From assembly GCA_013284265.1 (NCBI GenBank), contig JABTBR010000017.1:1-64000 (forward strand): DNA of 64,000 nt, given 5' to 3'. The notes beneath the pieces are model-generated. The model was not told the origin of the DNA. It ran no database searches and saw only the letters and a program-made list of their open reading frames with translations. Each line of letters starts with the position of its first letter. The stretch's first letter is position 1. This document shows, one piece after another, positions 36,558-45,509 of this stretch. This DNA is from Oxalobacteraceae bacterium (GTDB lineage Bacteria; Pseudomonadota; Gammaproteobacteria; Burkholderiales; Burkholderiaceae_D). The translations under genes were made by a program, and so were the position numbers.

Positions 36558-37172
36558 TCAGGCTGGCAGCGCTTCGGCGATCGCTACGCGGCTGCTGGCC
36601 AGTGCGCTGGCCACGGCCGCTTCACCCTGCCCCACGCCTTCGGCGCGGATAAAGCTTACATCCGTCAAACCCAGGAAGCCCAGCACCGAACGCAAATAGG
36701 TGCTCAGGTGGTCGAAGCCGGCCGCCGGCCCCGTGCTGTAGACGCCGCCGCTAGCGATGAACACATAGACCTTGGTGTTGTTCAACAGGCCTTCCGGACC
36801 GTTGGCGCCGTATTTGAAAGTGCGGCCGACGCGGGCCACATGATCGATCCAGGCTTTCAGGCCGGAAGTGACGGAGAAGTTATACATCGGCGCGCCGATG
36901 ACGAGCACGTCGGCGTCGATCAGTTCATCGACCAGGGTATCGGACAGCTTGATCGTGTGGGCCTGGTCGGCGTTGCGCGCTTCCGGTGCGGTGTAATAGG
37001 CGCCGATCAGCTGTTCGGTCAGGTGCGGCAGCGGATTGCGCATCAGGTCGCGTTCGACCACGCTGCCCTCGGGATTGCCGGCCTGCCACTTGGCGACGAA
37101 TTCGGCCGACAACTGACGCGACAGGGAACCGGTGTTACGCACGCTGCTGTTGATGTAAAGAAGCTTTGCCAT
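36558..37172 (-). CDS. azoR: FMN-dependent NADH-azoreductase
   Basis: 204 aa from the ATG at 37172 (AAAGGA upstream); the long upstream extension is not coding. It has a flavodoxin-like fold: KLLYINSSVRNTGSLSRQLS at the start (phosphate loop S..R...S.S), VIGAPMYNFSVTSGLKAWIDHVARVGRTFKY (the azoreductase P-M-Y-N-F motif) and IASGGVYS near 145. It reduces azo bonds and quinones with NADH. Divergent from a LysR regulator. Confidence 0.93.
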   Translation of the reverse strand: MAKLLYINSSVRNTGSLSRQLSAEFVAKWQAGNPEGSVVERDLMRNPLPHLTEQLIGAYYTAPEARNADQAHTIKLSDTLVDELIDADVLVIGAPMYNFSVTSGLKAWIDHVARVGRTFKYGANGPEGLLNNTKVYVFIASGGVYSTGPAAGFDHLSTYLRSVLGFLGLTDVSFIRAEGVGQGEAAVASALASSRVAIAEALPA

Positions 37173-37278
37173 GATGCGGAGTCCTTTTCTGTGGGGGGGG
37201 CGTGCAGCCCGGAGGGAGCTGCTACGCGGTGATCGTCTAACCAAAACTGCATTGATCTCATCATAGAACAGGTTTAAT

Positions 37279-37326
37279 ATCGATGAAATACTGTATTTTC
37301 CGATCAACACTATCGATTTCATAGAT
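37279..37326. promoter_or_regulatory. LysR-type operator between azoR and lysR-family gene
   Basis: Inverted ATCGATGAAAT (37279-37289) / ATTTCATAGAT (37316-37326), with a nearby ATCGAT repeat at 37312. The second arm directly touches the ATG of the regulator gene, leaving no room for a Shine-Dalgarno. Confidence 0.55.
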
Positions 37327-38262
37327 ATGCGCGACCCCGGCCTCCCCTCTCTCGACCAATTACGCGTGTTCATCGCCGTCATCGACCATGGCGGTTTTGC
37401 CCACGCGGCCCGTGCGCTGCACCGTACCCAGTCGGTGATCAGCTACACCATCGCCAATCTGGAAGAGCAACTGAATATCGCCCTGCTCGACCGCAGCAAG
37501 CGCAGGCCGGTGCTGACCGAAGAAGGCAAGGCCTTGCTGGCCGATGCGCGCGCCATTTCGCTCAAGGTCGACAGCATGCGTTCGCGCGCCAAGGCCTTGT
37601 CGGCCGGGCTGGAGGCGGAGGTCGCGCTGGCGGTGGACGTGATGTTTCCCAGCTGCGCGCTGGTGCGCATCCTGCATGCTTTCCAGCGCGAATTTCCCAC
37701 CGTGGCGATGCGCCTGCGCATCGAGGCGCTGGGCGCGGTGGCCGAGCTGGTGCTCGACGGCGTGTGCCAGCTCGGCGTCAGCGGCTGGATGCCCGGCATG
37801 CCCGACACGCTGGAACGGCGCCAGGTGGGCTTCGTGACGATGGTGCCGGTGGCCTCGCCCCAGCATCCGCTGGCGCAGATCGAGGGCATCGTGCCGAGCG
37901 CGCTGCTACGTGAACATACCCAGCTGGTGCTGACGGACCGCAGCAAGCTGACCGCCGGCCAGGATTTCGGCGTGCGCGCGCTGCGCGACTGGCGCCTGGG
38001 CGACCTCGGTTCCAAGCACAGCCTGATGCGCAGCGGCCTGGGCTGGGGCAATCTGCCGCTGCCGCTGGTGCAGGACGACCTGGACCGTGGCCGTCTGGTG
38101 CGCCTGCAACTAAACGACGGCAACTCGGTCGACTATCCGCTGTATGTGATCCATCGCGGCGACGAGGAACCGGGACCGGCCGGCAAATGGCTGATGCAGC
38201 AATTCCAGGATTTCAACCAGTTCGAGCCGCTGGGCGGAGGGTGCGAGGGCGCTACTGCGTAA
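37327..38262 (+). CDS. LysR family transcriptional regulator
   Basis: 311 aa. The N-terminal winged helix is LDQLRVFIAVIDHGGFAHAARALHRTQSVISYTIANLEEQLNIALLDRSKRRPVLTEEGKALL. The effector domain follows, with substrate-pocket strands such as VALAVDVMFPSCALVRILHAFQREFP. Divergent from azoR, which it probably activates in response to a quinone or azo compound (inference). No RBS precedes the ATG; the transcript may be leaderless. Confidence 0.9.
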   Translation: MRDPGLPSLDQLRVFIAVIDHGGFAHAARALHRTQSVISYTIANLEEQLNIALLDRSKRRPVLTEEGKALLADARAISLKVDSMRSRAKALSAGLEAEVALAVDVMFPSCALVRILHAFQREFPTVAMRLRIEALGAVAELVLDGVCQLGVSGWMPGMPDTLERRQVGFVTMVPVASPQHPLAQIEGIVPSALLREHTQLVLTDRSKLTAGQDFGVRALRDWRLGDLGSKHSLMRSGLGWGNLPLPLVQDDLDRGRLVRLQLNDGNSVDYPLYVIHRGDEEPGPAGKWLMQQFQDFNQFEPLGGGCEGATA

Positions 38263-38409
38263 ATTCCTACAAGCTCTCGGCATGTGTTCCTATGCGGCTG
38301 AGCCGGGCATCGGCCTAGGATGGTTTTCACCGGCAGCATGTCCTGCGTCCATGCATGCGCCGCGCTAGCATCGCGCAAGCGACTCGTTTCATTTTCAAGG
38401 AGACCGACC

Positions 38410-38685
38410 ATGAGCAAACCGAACCAGCCCGCCGATACCGCATCGAAACAGAACGCCCATCAGCAAGGCAATCAACAGGGCGAGGAAAAGGAGGCAGCGA
38501 CCTCCCCAAAGTCGACAGCGGGCAGCCTGAACCGCAGCGACCAGCGCAGCAACCAAAGCGCCGAGGCTACCTCGGCAGAAGTTTTAGGACGTAATCATCC
38601 GGCCGGCAAGCGCGGCGGCAGCAATCAGCAGCGCGCCGAAGCGGGCCAGCAGGCGGCCGGCAAGACCAAAACGAACAAGGTGTAA
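38410..38685 (+). CDS. Small hydrophilic, predicted disordered protein
   Basis: 91 aa with AGGAG nine bases before the ATG. Almost wholly Gln, Asn, Ser, Ala, Glu and Lys, for example KQNAHQQGNQQGEEKEAATS and the C-terminal GKRGGSNQQRAEAGQQAAGKTKTNKV. No signal peptide. It resembles bacterial stress-induced LEA-like or Gln-rich proteins but no family is recognised. The good RBS and reading frame argue that it is real. Confidence 0.6.
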   Translation: MSKPNQPADTASKQNAHQQGNQQGEEKEAATSPKSTAGSLNRSDQRSNQSAEATSAEVLGRNHPAGKRGGSNQQRAEAGQQAAGKTKTNKV

Positions 38686-38803
38686 ACGCACTACGCGAAC
38701 GACGCTGCCGCAGGCGCGCCGCGCCCGCCAGCGACGACATGCGCTCGCGCCCACAGCGCAGCGGCAGCGCCCGGCACATGCCGGGCTTTCTTTTGGGATG
38801 GAC

Positions 38804-39115
38804 TTACTTGACGCCCGCCACGCGCAGCTTGGCGCGCAGGCGGCGGATTTCCTCGGTCAGGTCGACCACCAGCGCGGCCACCTCGTCGTTGGCTTCGAAG
38901 TCGCGCTCGATCTGGCACAGGCGGCGCGCGCGCCGCAGATCGCAACTGGTAAAGCGCCACACGCTGAGCTGCTCGGGTGCGTCATCGAGCAGGATGCCGG
39001 TGCGCACATGCTGCACCACCCAATCAGGCTCGACCGCGCAGGCGCTGGCCAGTTCTTCCAGCGTCAGTGCGGCCTCGTCGAGCAGTACGCCTTCTATATA
39101 CACAGTGTCGTTCAT
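38804..39115 (-). CDS. cbpM: Chaperone modulator CbpM
   Basis: 103 aa. It binds the J-domain of CbpA and blocks its co-chaperone and DNA-binding activity. MerR-like helix LTLEELASACAVEPDWVVQHVRTGIL is at about residues 17-42, then WRFTSCDLRRARRLCQIERDFEANDEVAALVVDLTEEIRRLRAKLR, with a C-terminal coiled helix. The ATG lies 3 bases after the cbpA stop, with GGAGGATAA inside the cbpA end, so translation is coupled. Confidence 0.92.
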   Translation of the reverse strand: MNDTVYIEGVLLDEAALTLEELASACAVEPDWVVQHVRTGILLDDAPEQLSVWRFTSCDLRRARRLCQIERDFEANDEVAALVVDLTEEIRRLRAKLRVAGVK

Positions 39116-39118
39116 TGC

Positions 39119-40048
39119 TTATCCTCCCGCGCGCGGATTGAATGCCAGCTCGCGCGCCATGGTTTCATACAATTCCCTGGCCCTGGCACTGGTGGCAGGC
39201 GGCAGCACCAGTTCCATCAGCAGGTACAGGTCGCCGGCCGGATTGCCGGGAATGCCGCGCCCTTTCAGGCGCAGCTTGCGTCCATTCTGCGAACCGGCCG
39301 GCACCGTCACGGTGACCTTGCCCGATGGCGTAGGCACCTCGATGTCGGCGCCCAGCGCCGCTTCCCAAGGGGCCAGCGGCACGGTTTCAAACACGTCGCG
39401 CCCGTCCAGGCGGTAGCGCGGCTCGGGATTGAACTGAATTTCCAGGTACAGGTCGCCGGGACCGGCGCTGCCGGCCTGGCCCTGGCCGCTCAGGCGCAGT
39501 TGCTGGCCGGCCATCACGCCCTTGGGAATATTCACGTTCAGCGTGCGTTCGCGCGTGACCAGACGGCCCATATTATCGGGCTCCTGGATGCGGACATTGA
39601 TGGTGCGGGTGGCGCCCTGATAGCTGTCGGCCAGATCGATGGCGATACTGGCGTGGCTGTCTTCGCCCTTGGTCTGGAAGCTGCTGCGACGGCGTCCGCC
39701 GCCGAAGTTGGCGAACAGGTCGGCAAAGAAATCGGTGCCGGCCGGGCCGCCGGCGCCGGCGCCGGCGCCGAAGCCGCCGAAACCATTGCCCCAGTCGGGC
39801 GGCGGACGGAATTGCTGGCCGGCCTGGTAGTGGCCTTTTTTGCCCAGTTCGTCGTAGGCGGCGCGTTTTTCCGCGTCGCCCAGCACGCCATAGGCTTCGT
39901 TCAACTCCTGGGTCTTGGCCTGGGCGTCGGCTTCCTTGCTGACATCGGGATGGTACTTGCGCACCAGCTTGCGATACGCCTTTTTGATGTCGTCTTCGCT
40001 GGCCGTCTTGGGCACGCCCAGCGCCTGATAATAATCCTTGTATTCCAC
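39119..40048 (-). CDS. cbpA: Curved DNA-binding DnaJ-family protein CbpA
   Basis: 309 aa, starting at a GTG. The J-domain is residues 3-70 with the HPD motif (YRKLVRKYHPDVSKEADA). A Gly/Phe-rich linker follows (GNGFGGFGAGAGAGGPAG) and two C-terminal beta-domains (IAIDLADSYQGATRTINVRI; VTVTVPAGSQNGRKLRLKGRGIPG). The zinc-finger region of DnaJ is absent, as in CbpA. A DnaK co-chaperone, paired with CbpM. Confidence 0.95.
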   Translation of the reverse strand: MEYKDYYQALGVPKTASEDDIKKAYRKLVRKYHPDVSKEADAQAKTQELNEAYGVLGDAEKRAAYDELGKKGHYQAGQQFRPPPDWGNGFGGFGAGAGAGGPAGTDFFADLFANFGGGRRRSSFQTKGEDSHASIAIDLADSYQGATRTINVRIQEPDNMGRLVTRERTLNVNIPKGVMAGQQLRLSGQGQAGSAGPGDLYLEIQFNPEPRYRLDGRDVFETVPLAPWEAALGADIEVPTPSGKVTVTVPAGSQNGRKLRLKGRGIPGNPAGDLYLLMELVLPPATSARARELYETMARELAFNPRAGG

Positions 40049-40143
40049 GTTGCGCGCTCCCTGTGATCGCTGTGCTGCATCAGCGCACAGGGTACAGCAA
40101 AACGCGCGCCTTCAGCGCGCGTTTTCTCAACAAGCAAGGCCGG

Positions 40144-40791
40144 TCAGCGTACCCGGCGTACCGAGGAGATCTGGTTGTTCATGTAATCCAGATCGGAATA
40201 GCGGCCCGGCCCGTAGACCCGGCACTGGCCCTCGAAATTGGCGTGCTGGCATACTTCCCACTCGCCTTCGTAGACGACGAAGGAGCCGGCCTTGTCGTTG
40301 AAGCCGTAGTCGACCAGCGAACGGGCGTTGCGGTGCAGTTCCAGCGGACGGCCCTCGAAGCGGCGGTGCTCGAACAACACGATGGCGTCGCGGCGCGAGT
40401 CGACGTTGCGGTCGTCGTAGCCGCGGTGGTCGTCATTGCCACGGTCGTTGCCGTGACCGTGATCGCGGCCACGGTCGCGGCCGCGGTTTTCCACCTGGCG
40501 CACCGAGGAGGCGGCATCATTAAAACCTTCCAGGCGCGGATACTCGCCCCGTTCCAGCACCAGGCAGCGGCCGGCGAAATCGGCGTGCTCGCAGATTTCC
40601 CAGGTGCCCGAACGCACGATCGCGCTGGAGACGCGGTCGTTGAAACCGATCCGGTTCAGGTCGCGCGCATTGTCATGCAGCTTCACTTCACGGCCGCCGA
40701 AGTCGCCGTGTTCGAACAGGGAAATTTCAGCGGCTTGGGCGGTCCATTGGGTAAACGCCGCCAACAATGCCAGTTTAATCAGTGTGTTCAT
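40144..40791 (-). CDS. Double beta/gamma-crystallin domain exported protein
   Basis: 215 aa from the ATG at 40791 (GGAG upstream). The signal peptide is MNTLIKLALLAAFTQWTAQA. Two crystallin-type repeats follow: residues ~23-97 (ISLFEHGDFGGREVKL, ISSAIVRSGTWEICEHADFAGRCLVLERGEYPRLEGFNDAASSVR) and ~130-215 (IVLFEHRRFEGRPLEL..GSFVVYEGEWEVCQHANFEGQCRVYGPGRYSDLDYMNNQISSVRRV). The linker between them is Arg/Asp/His/Gly-rich (GRDRGRDHGHGNDRGNDDHRG) and could bind metal. Ca2+-binding in such proteins is common; it is not proven here. Confidence 0.85.
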   Translation of the reverse strand: MNTLIKLALLAAFTQWTAQAAEISLFEHGDFGGREVKLHDNARDLNRIGFNDRVSSAIVRSGTWEICEHADFAGRCLVLERGEYPRLEGFNDAASSVRQVENRGRDRGRDHGHGNDRGNDDHRGYDDRNVDSRRDAIVLFEHRRFEGRPLELHRNARSLVDYGFNDKAGSFVVYEGEWEVCQHANFEGQCRVYGPGRYSDLDYMNNQISSVRRVR

Positions 40792-40960
40792 TTTTTTAAC
40801 TCCAGATTTTTCGGTAACCTGCATCCCAAACGCAGCAAAGCGCTTTCCAGATTACATTGATGTGTAACAATTTACTACTCTAGTCCAGCTATATACGGAT
40901 GTGCAAGTCGGCAAGTTGTTTTCCCAGTAAAATCAGTGGTTTCCCCGAGCGGAAGCCGCC

Positions 40961-42400
40961 ATGCCCCATACCTTCACCCTATCCAATGTTCGCCGCGAGG
41001 CAAGCTCGCTGTGGCGGCTGGCCTGGCCCGTGCTGATCGGCCAGTTGGCCACCGTGGGCATGGGGGTGGCGGACGTGGCCATGACCGGCCATGCCAGCGC
41101 CGACGAACTGGCCGCGGTCTCGCTGGGCGCCTCGATCTGGTCGATCATCCTGATCACCGTCAGCGGCACCATGATGGCCATCAACAGCATCGTCGCCCAC
41201 GATATCGGCGCCGGCGAGCTGGAACGGGTGCCGCACACGGTGCGCCAAGCGCTGTGGAAAGGGCTGGGCGTGGGCGTGATCGCCATGCTGCTGGCCAATC
41301 TGGCCACCCTGCTGTTCGACCATCTCTACCTGACGCCGTATGTGAACCAGCAAGCCTCGCTGTTCGTGCATGTGGTCAGCCTCGGCTTCCCCGCCTTTGC
41401 GCTATACCGCGCGCTGTATGGCTACAGCACCAGCATCAACCAGACCAAGCCGGTAATGGTGATCGCCCTGGCCGGCCTGGTCTTCAATGTCGTGGTCAAT
41501 TACGCCCTGGTGTTCGGCAACTGGGGCATGCCCAAGCTGGGCAGTATCGGCTGCGCGGTGGCCACCGGCGCCTGCATGTGGGCCATGCTGGCGGCGATGC
41601 TGGCTTGGGTCAAGCTCGCGCCGGCCTATCGCGCCACCTACCCCTTCGCCAAATGGGAAGGCCCGTACTGGCCCGAAATCGGCAGCATGCTGAAACTGGG
41701 CCTGCCGATCGGCATCACCTATTTTGCCGAGGTCAGCGCCTTTGGCGTGGTCAGCCTGCTGATCGCCCGTTTTGGCGTGGTGCAGGTGTCGGCCAACCAG
41801 ATCGCGCTCAATTTCTCCTCGCTGGTGTTCATGGTGCCGATGAGTTTTGGCATCGCCCTGATCACCCGCGTCGGCCAGTCCATGGGCGAAGGCGATGCCG
41901 TGCGCGCCCGCTTCGTGGCCTGGACCGGCGTGGGCATGGCGCTGGCGGTGTCGGTGCTGTCGGCTGCGCTGATCGTGCTGCTGCGCGTGCAGATCGCCCA
42001 GGCCTATACCAGCGACCCGGCGGTGCAGGCGCTGTGCGCCGACCTGCTGCTGTTTGCCGCGCTGTTCCAGCTGTCCGACGCCACCCAGGTGGCGACCGCC
42101 TGCGCGATCCGCGGCTACAAGGTCACCCGTCCGCCGATGCTGATCCAGCTGCTGGCGTTCTGGGTATTCGCCGTGCCGCTGGGCTGCGTACTGGGCCTGG
42201 CGCCGGCCGGCTTCCCCGGCGCGCCGGCCGAACCGATGGCCGCGGCCGGCTTCTGGATCGGGCTGGTGCTGGGACTGACGATCGCCGCCGTGCTGCTGAG
42301 CTGGTCGCTGCAGCGGCTGTCGCTGCGGCGCGTGGCCGAGCAGCTGGCGGCCACGCCGCCGGCGGCGCGCGCCCGGGTGCCGGCCGCGCGGGCAAACTGA
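40961..42400 (+). CDS. MATE family multidrug efflux transporter
   Basis: 479 aa, twelve predicted membrane segments. NorM-like. Visible: N-terminal SSLWRLAWPVLIGQLATVGMGVADVAMTG, NQTKPVMVIALAGLVFNVVVNYALVFG, and second-half SSLVFMVPMSFGIALITRVGQSMGEGD (the mirrored motif), all typical of the two pseudo-symmetric halves. It exports cationic drugs using a Na+ or H+ gradient. RBS GGAAG. The C-terminal tail is Ala/Arg-rich. Monocistronic; the 222-base gap after it contains GC-rich hairpins but no T-run. Confidence 0.93.
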   Translation: MPHTFTLSNVRREASSLWRLAWPVLIGQLATVGMGVADVAMTGHASADELAAVSLGASIWSIILITVSGTMMAINSIVAHDIGAGELERVPHTVRQALWKGLGVGVIAMLLANLATLLFDHLYLTPYVNQQASLFVHVVSLGFPAFALYRALYGYSTSINQTKPVMVIALAGLVFNVVVNYALVFGNWGMPKLGSIGCAVATGACMWAMLAAMLAWVKLAPAYRATYPFAKWEGPYWPEIGSMLKLGLPIGITYFAEVSAFGVVSLLIARFGVVQVSANQIALNFSSLVFMVPMSFGIALITRVGQSMGEGDAVRARFVAWTGVGMALAVSVLSAALIVLLRVQIAQAYTSDPAVQALCADLLLFAALFQLSDATQVATACAIRGYKVTRPPMLIQLLAFWVFAVPLGCVLGLAPAGFPGAPAEPMAAAGFWIGLVLGLTIAAVLLSWSLQRLSLRRVAEQLAATPPAARARVPAARAN

Positions 42401-42632
42401 ACAAGGCTTGAACGCGCGCCGGCGCCGGCCCCGCCGGTCCGGCGGCGGCGCCAACTGACAGGCAATCGGCCAGCCACGCCTGAGCCCGCCGAACGAAGCA
42501 CGGTCTGGCAGGCGCGATTCCGAACGCCGCCCGCTCGCCAGCGGCCCCGCGCTCTGGTATCGTCTTGCCGTCGACAAACGCGCAACAAGACCTGACAAGG
42601 CGCGTTTCTCCTAACCCTGAACGAGACTCTTC

Positions 42633-44840
42633 ATGCGCTTACTCTTTTGCTTGCTGGCCGCGCTGGTCGGCGCCCCTGCCGCCGCCGAACGGCTGACACT
42701 GGACCGTATCCACGCCGATCCGGCGCTGGGCGGACCGGGCGTGCGCGCCCTCAAGGTATCGCCCGACGGCGCCCGCGTCACCTTCCTGCGCGGCCGCGAC
42801 GACAACCAGTTCCAGCTGGACCTGTGGGAATTCAATCTGAAGGACAAGAGCACCCACAAGCTGGTCGACTCGCGCACCCTGGTGCCGGAAGAGCGCCTGT
42901 CGGATGCCGAAAAAGCCCGCCGCGAACGCGAACGCACCGCCAGCCTCAAAGGCATCCTCAGCTACAGCTGGTCGCCGGACGGCAAGCAGTTGCTGGTGCC
43001 GCTGGCCGGCAATCTGTATCTGGTCGACGTCAGCAAGCCGGACGCGGCGCGGCTGGTCGCTTCCGGCGATGTACTCGATCCCAAGATTTCGCCGCAAGGA
43101 CATTACCTGTCTTTCGTGCGCCAGCAGAACCTGTTCGTCATCGACCTGCGCACCGGCAAGGAGCGCCAGTTGACCACCGATGGCGCCGGCACCATCCACA
43201 ACGGCGAAGCCGAATTCGTGGCGCAGGAAGAAATGGGCCAGCACACCGGCTACTACTGGGCGCCGGACGAGTCCGCCATTGCCTACAAGCGCTACGACGA
43301 AGCGCCGGTGCCGGTGGTGCGCCGCTTTGAAATCTATGCCGACCGTACCGATGTCGTCGAGCAGCGCTACCCCGCCGCCGGCGACCCGAATGCGCTGGTG
43401 CAACTGATGATCGTCTCGCCATCCACCGGCGAGCAGCGCAAGGTCGATCTGGGCAGCGAGCAGGATATCTATCTGGTGCGCGCCGACTGGAGCGCCAACA
43501 GCAAGTCCCTGCTGTACCAGCGCCAGAGCCGCGACCAGAAAAAACTGGAACTGATCGCCGTCGATGCCACCACGCTGGCCCAGCGCGTGCTGATCACCGA
43601 AACCTCCAACACCTGGGTCAGCATCCATGACGACCTGCGTTTCCTGAACGGCCGCGACGCCTTCATCTGGTCGTCCGAGCGCAGCGGGCGCAACCACCTG
43701 TATCTGTACGACCTGAACGGCAAGCTGCTGCAGACCCTGTCGCGCGGCGAGTGGGGCATCGACAATGTGCTGGCCGTCGATGAAAAGGCCGGCCGCGTGT
43801 TTGTCGCCTCCAACCGCGATGCCGTGATCGACAAGCAAGCCTACGCGCTGGCACTCGACGGCAGCAACGCCGAGCAGCCCAAGCGCATCACCCAGGGCGA
43901 TGGCTGGCACGACGCCGTGTTCGCGCGCAATGGCGAAGTCTTCGTCGACGCCTTCTCCGATCCCGACACCCCGCCGCAGGTCAGCATCCGCCGCGCCGAC
44001 GGCGCCATGGTGGGCTGGCTGGAGCATAACGAACTGAACGCAAAACATCCTTACGCGCCCTACCAGGCCGCCCACCTGCGCACCGAATACGGCACGCTCA
44101 AGGCCAAGGATGGCCAGACCCTGCACTACTCGATGGTCAAGCCGAGCAACTTCAACCAGTTCAAGAAATACCCGGTCTACCTGTCCACCTATGGCGGCCC
44201 GCACGCCCAGCACGTGGCGCGCAAATGGGGCAATCTGTTCGACCAGTTCATGGCGCAGCAGGGCTTCGTGGTATTCCGCCTGGACAATCGCGGTTCCTAC
44301 CGGCGCGAGCGTGCCTTCACCGACGTGATCTACAAGAATCTGGGCAAGCATGAGGTGGAAGACCAGCTGAGCGGCATCGAATGGCTGGGCCAGCAAAGCT
44401 TTGTGGACGCCAAGCGTATCGGCGTGTTCGGCTGGAGCTATGGCGGCTTCATGACCTTGCGCCTGCTGGCCGAGGCATCGGACAAGATCGCGATGGGCGT
44501 CTCGGTGGCACCGGTGACGGACTGGTCGCTGTACGACACCCACTACACCGAACAGTTCCTGAGCATGCCGAAGGAAAACGCCGACGGCTACCGCGACAGC
44601 GGCGTCTACGCGCACCTCGATGGCTTGAAGTCGCCGCTGCTGCTGATGCACGGCATGGCCGACGATAATGTGTTGTTCACCAATACCACGCGCATGATCG
44701 ACGCGCTGGTGAACCGGAATATCCACTTTGAGCTGATGACCTATCCGGGCGGCAAACACGGCATGTCCAGCCGTGCCCAGCAGCGCCATATTTATGGCTA
44801 TATCGCCGGCTTCTTCCAGAAAAATCTGGGCGATAAATAA
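42633..44840 (+). CDS. S9 family peptidase (DPP IV type)
   Basis: 735 aa. The signal peptide is MRLLFCLLAALVGAPAAA. The N-terminal half is a beta-propeller with dipeptidyl-peptidase repeats (YSWSPDGKQLLVPL, KISPQGHYLSFVRQQNLFVIDL, HTGYYWAPDESAIAYKRYDE). The C-terminal alpha/beta-hydrolase has Ser602 in GWSYGG, Asp677 or 678 in HGMADDN and His709 in PGGKHG. The Glu pair near 215 (GEAEFVAQEEMGQ) is the DPP IV N-terminus anchor, so dipeptide release is likely. Periplasmic. A strong terminator follows. Confidence 0.93.
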   Translation: MRLLFCLLAALVGAPAAAERLTLDRIHADPALGGPGVRALKVSPDGARVTFLRGRDDNQFQLDLWEFNLKDKSTHKLVDSRTLVPEERLSDAEKARRERERTASLKGILSYSWSPDGKQLLVPLAGNLYLVDVSKPDAARLVASGDVLDPKISPQGHYLSFVRQQNLFVIDLRTGKERQLTTDGAGTIHNGEAEFVAQEEMGQHTGYYWAPDESAIAYKRYDEAPVPVVRRFEIYADRTDVVEQRYPAAGDPNALVQLMIVSPSTGEQRKVDLGSEQDIYLVRADWSANSKSLLYQRQSRDQKKLELIAVDATTLAQRVLITETSNTWVSIHDDLRFLNGRDAFIWSSERSGRNHLYLYDLNGKLLQTLSRGEWGIDNVLAVDEKAGRVFVASNRDAVIDKQAYALALDGSNAEQPKRITQGDGWHDAVFARNGEVFVDAFSDPDTPPQVSIRRADGAMVGWLEHNELNAKHPYAPYQAAHLRTEYGTLKAKDGQTLHYSMVKPSNFNQFKKYPVYLSTYGGPHAQHVARKWGNLFDQFMAQQGFVVFRLDNRGSYRRERAFTDVIYKNLGKHEVEDQLSGIEWLGQQSFVDAKRIGVFGWSYGGFMTLRLLAEASDKIAMGVSVAPVTDWSLYDTHYTEQFLSMPKENADGYRDSGVYAHLDGLKSPLLLMHGMADDNVLFTNTTRMIDALVNRNIHFELMTYPGGKHGMSSRAQQRHIYGYIAGFFQKNLGDK

Positions 44841-44868
44841 GTCAGCCGGCCGCTATGGCAGCACCAGC

Positions 44869-44909
44869 AAAAACAGCCGCCGGGTTCGCACCCGGCGGCT
44901 GTTTTTTAT
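44869..44909. terminator. Bidirectional terminator
   Basis: AAAACAGCCGCCGGGT (44869-44885) / ACCCGGCGGCTGTTTTTT (44890-44907), loop TCGC. T-run on the plus side and A-run on the minus side serve both the S9 peptidase and csbD. Confidence 0.92.
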
Positions 44910-44940
44910 TGCGTCGACGATCTGATCAAACGGTGATCAA

Positions 44941-45126
44941 TCAGATCTTGTCGATGGCTTTCTTGACGGCTTCTTTGGCGTCGCCCAGACCTTTTTGCAG
45001 CTGGCCTTCGGCTTGGCGGTTCAGGCCCTTGGCTTGCTGTTCCGAGCTGCCGGTCAGTTTGCCAGCTTCTTCCTGAATCTTGCCGCCGATGTCTTTCGCC
45101 GTACCCTTCACTTGGTCCTTGTTCAT
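44941..45126 (-). CDS. CsbD family stress protein
   Basis: 61 aa. MNKDQVKGTAKDIGGKIQEEAGKLTGSSEQQAKGLNRQAEGQLQKGLGDAKE matches CsbD (PF05532): the K-G-x-x-K-x-x-x-G-x-x-x-x-x-x-G-K pattern. Probably a small general stress protein, function unknown. RBS AAGGAG. Terminator shared with the S9 peptidase. Confidence 0.95.
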   Translation of the reverse strand: MNKDQVKGTAKDIGGKIQEEAGKLTGSSEQQAKGLNRQAEGQLQKGLGDAKEAVKKAIDKI

Positions 45127-45288
45127 GATGCACTCCTTGATGACAGGTTAAATTCCGGGGGAACACAGCATAGTGCGTGTGCTTGGAACCCATCATAGGA
45201 CAGCATGGCGGACGCTTCTGTGCGGCCGCGAACACAAAAGAACCATTCCTTTTCGACCAACAAACTAGCAAGATGCCGGCTGCCGTCT

Positions 45289-45390
45289 AAACCCAGGGCG
45301 CAAACCTGGGGGCCTGTCCCGATGGGACAGGCGGGGCGCAGCCCCTCTCCGGACCCTAAGGTCAGACCCCGGCTCTTTGCCTTGGGTTTT
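45289..45390. repeat. Dispersed palindromic repeat, copy E (long class)
   Basis: 102-base copy: AAACCCAGGGCGCAAACCTGGGGGCC-TGTCCC-GATG-GGGACAGG-CGGGGC...GCCCCTCTCCGGACCCTAAGGTCAGACCCC, ending CTTGGGTTTT. A partial end (CTTTGCCGTGGGTTCT, 45407-45422) follows. It lies in the 383-base gap between csbD and the M13 peptidase; nothing else is seen in the gap. Confidence 0.85.
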
Positions 45391-45509
45391 AAAAGCTGTA
45401 CCGGCACTTTGCCGTGGGTTCTAAAGGCGTTGTGGCCATCCCACAGCACCACTGACTGGTGCTGTGCGAGAGTGCAACTAAAAACCGTCAAACGAAATTT
45501 TCCCGGCGC

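Noticed and set aside
42639..44789. Minus-strand open frame of 716 codons
   Set aside because: Shadow of the S9 peptidase; no family features.
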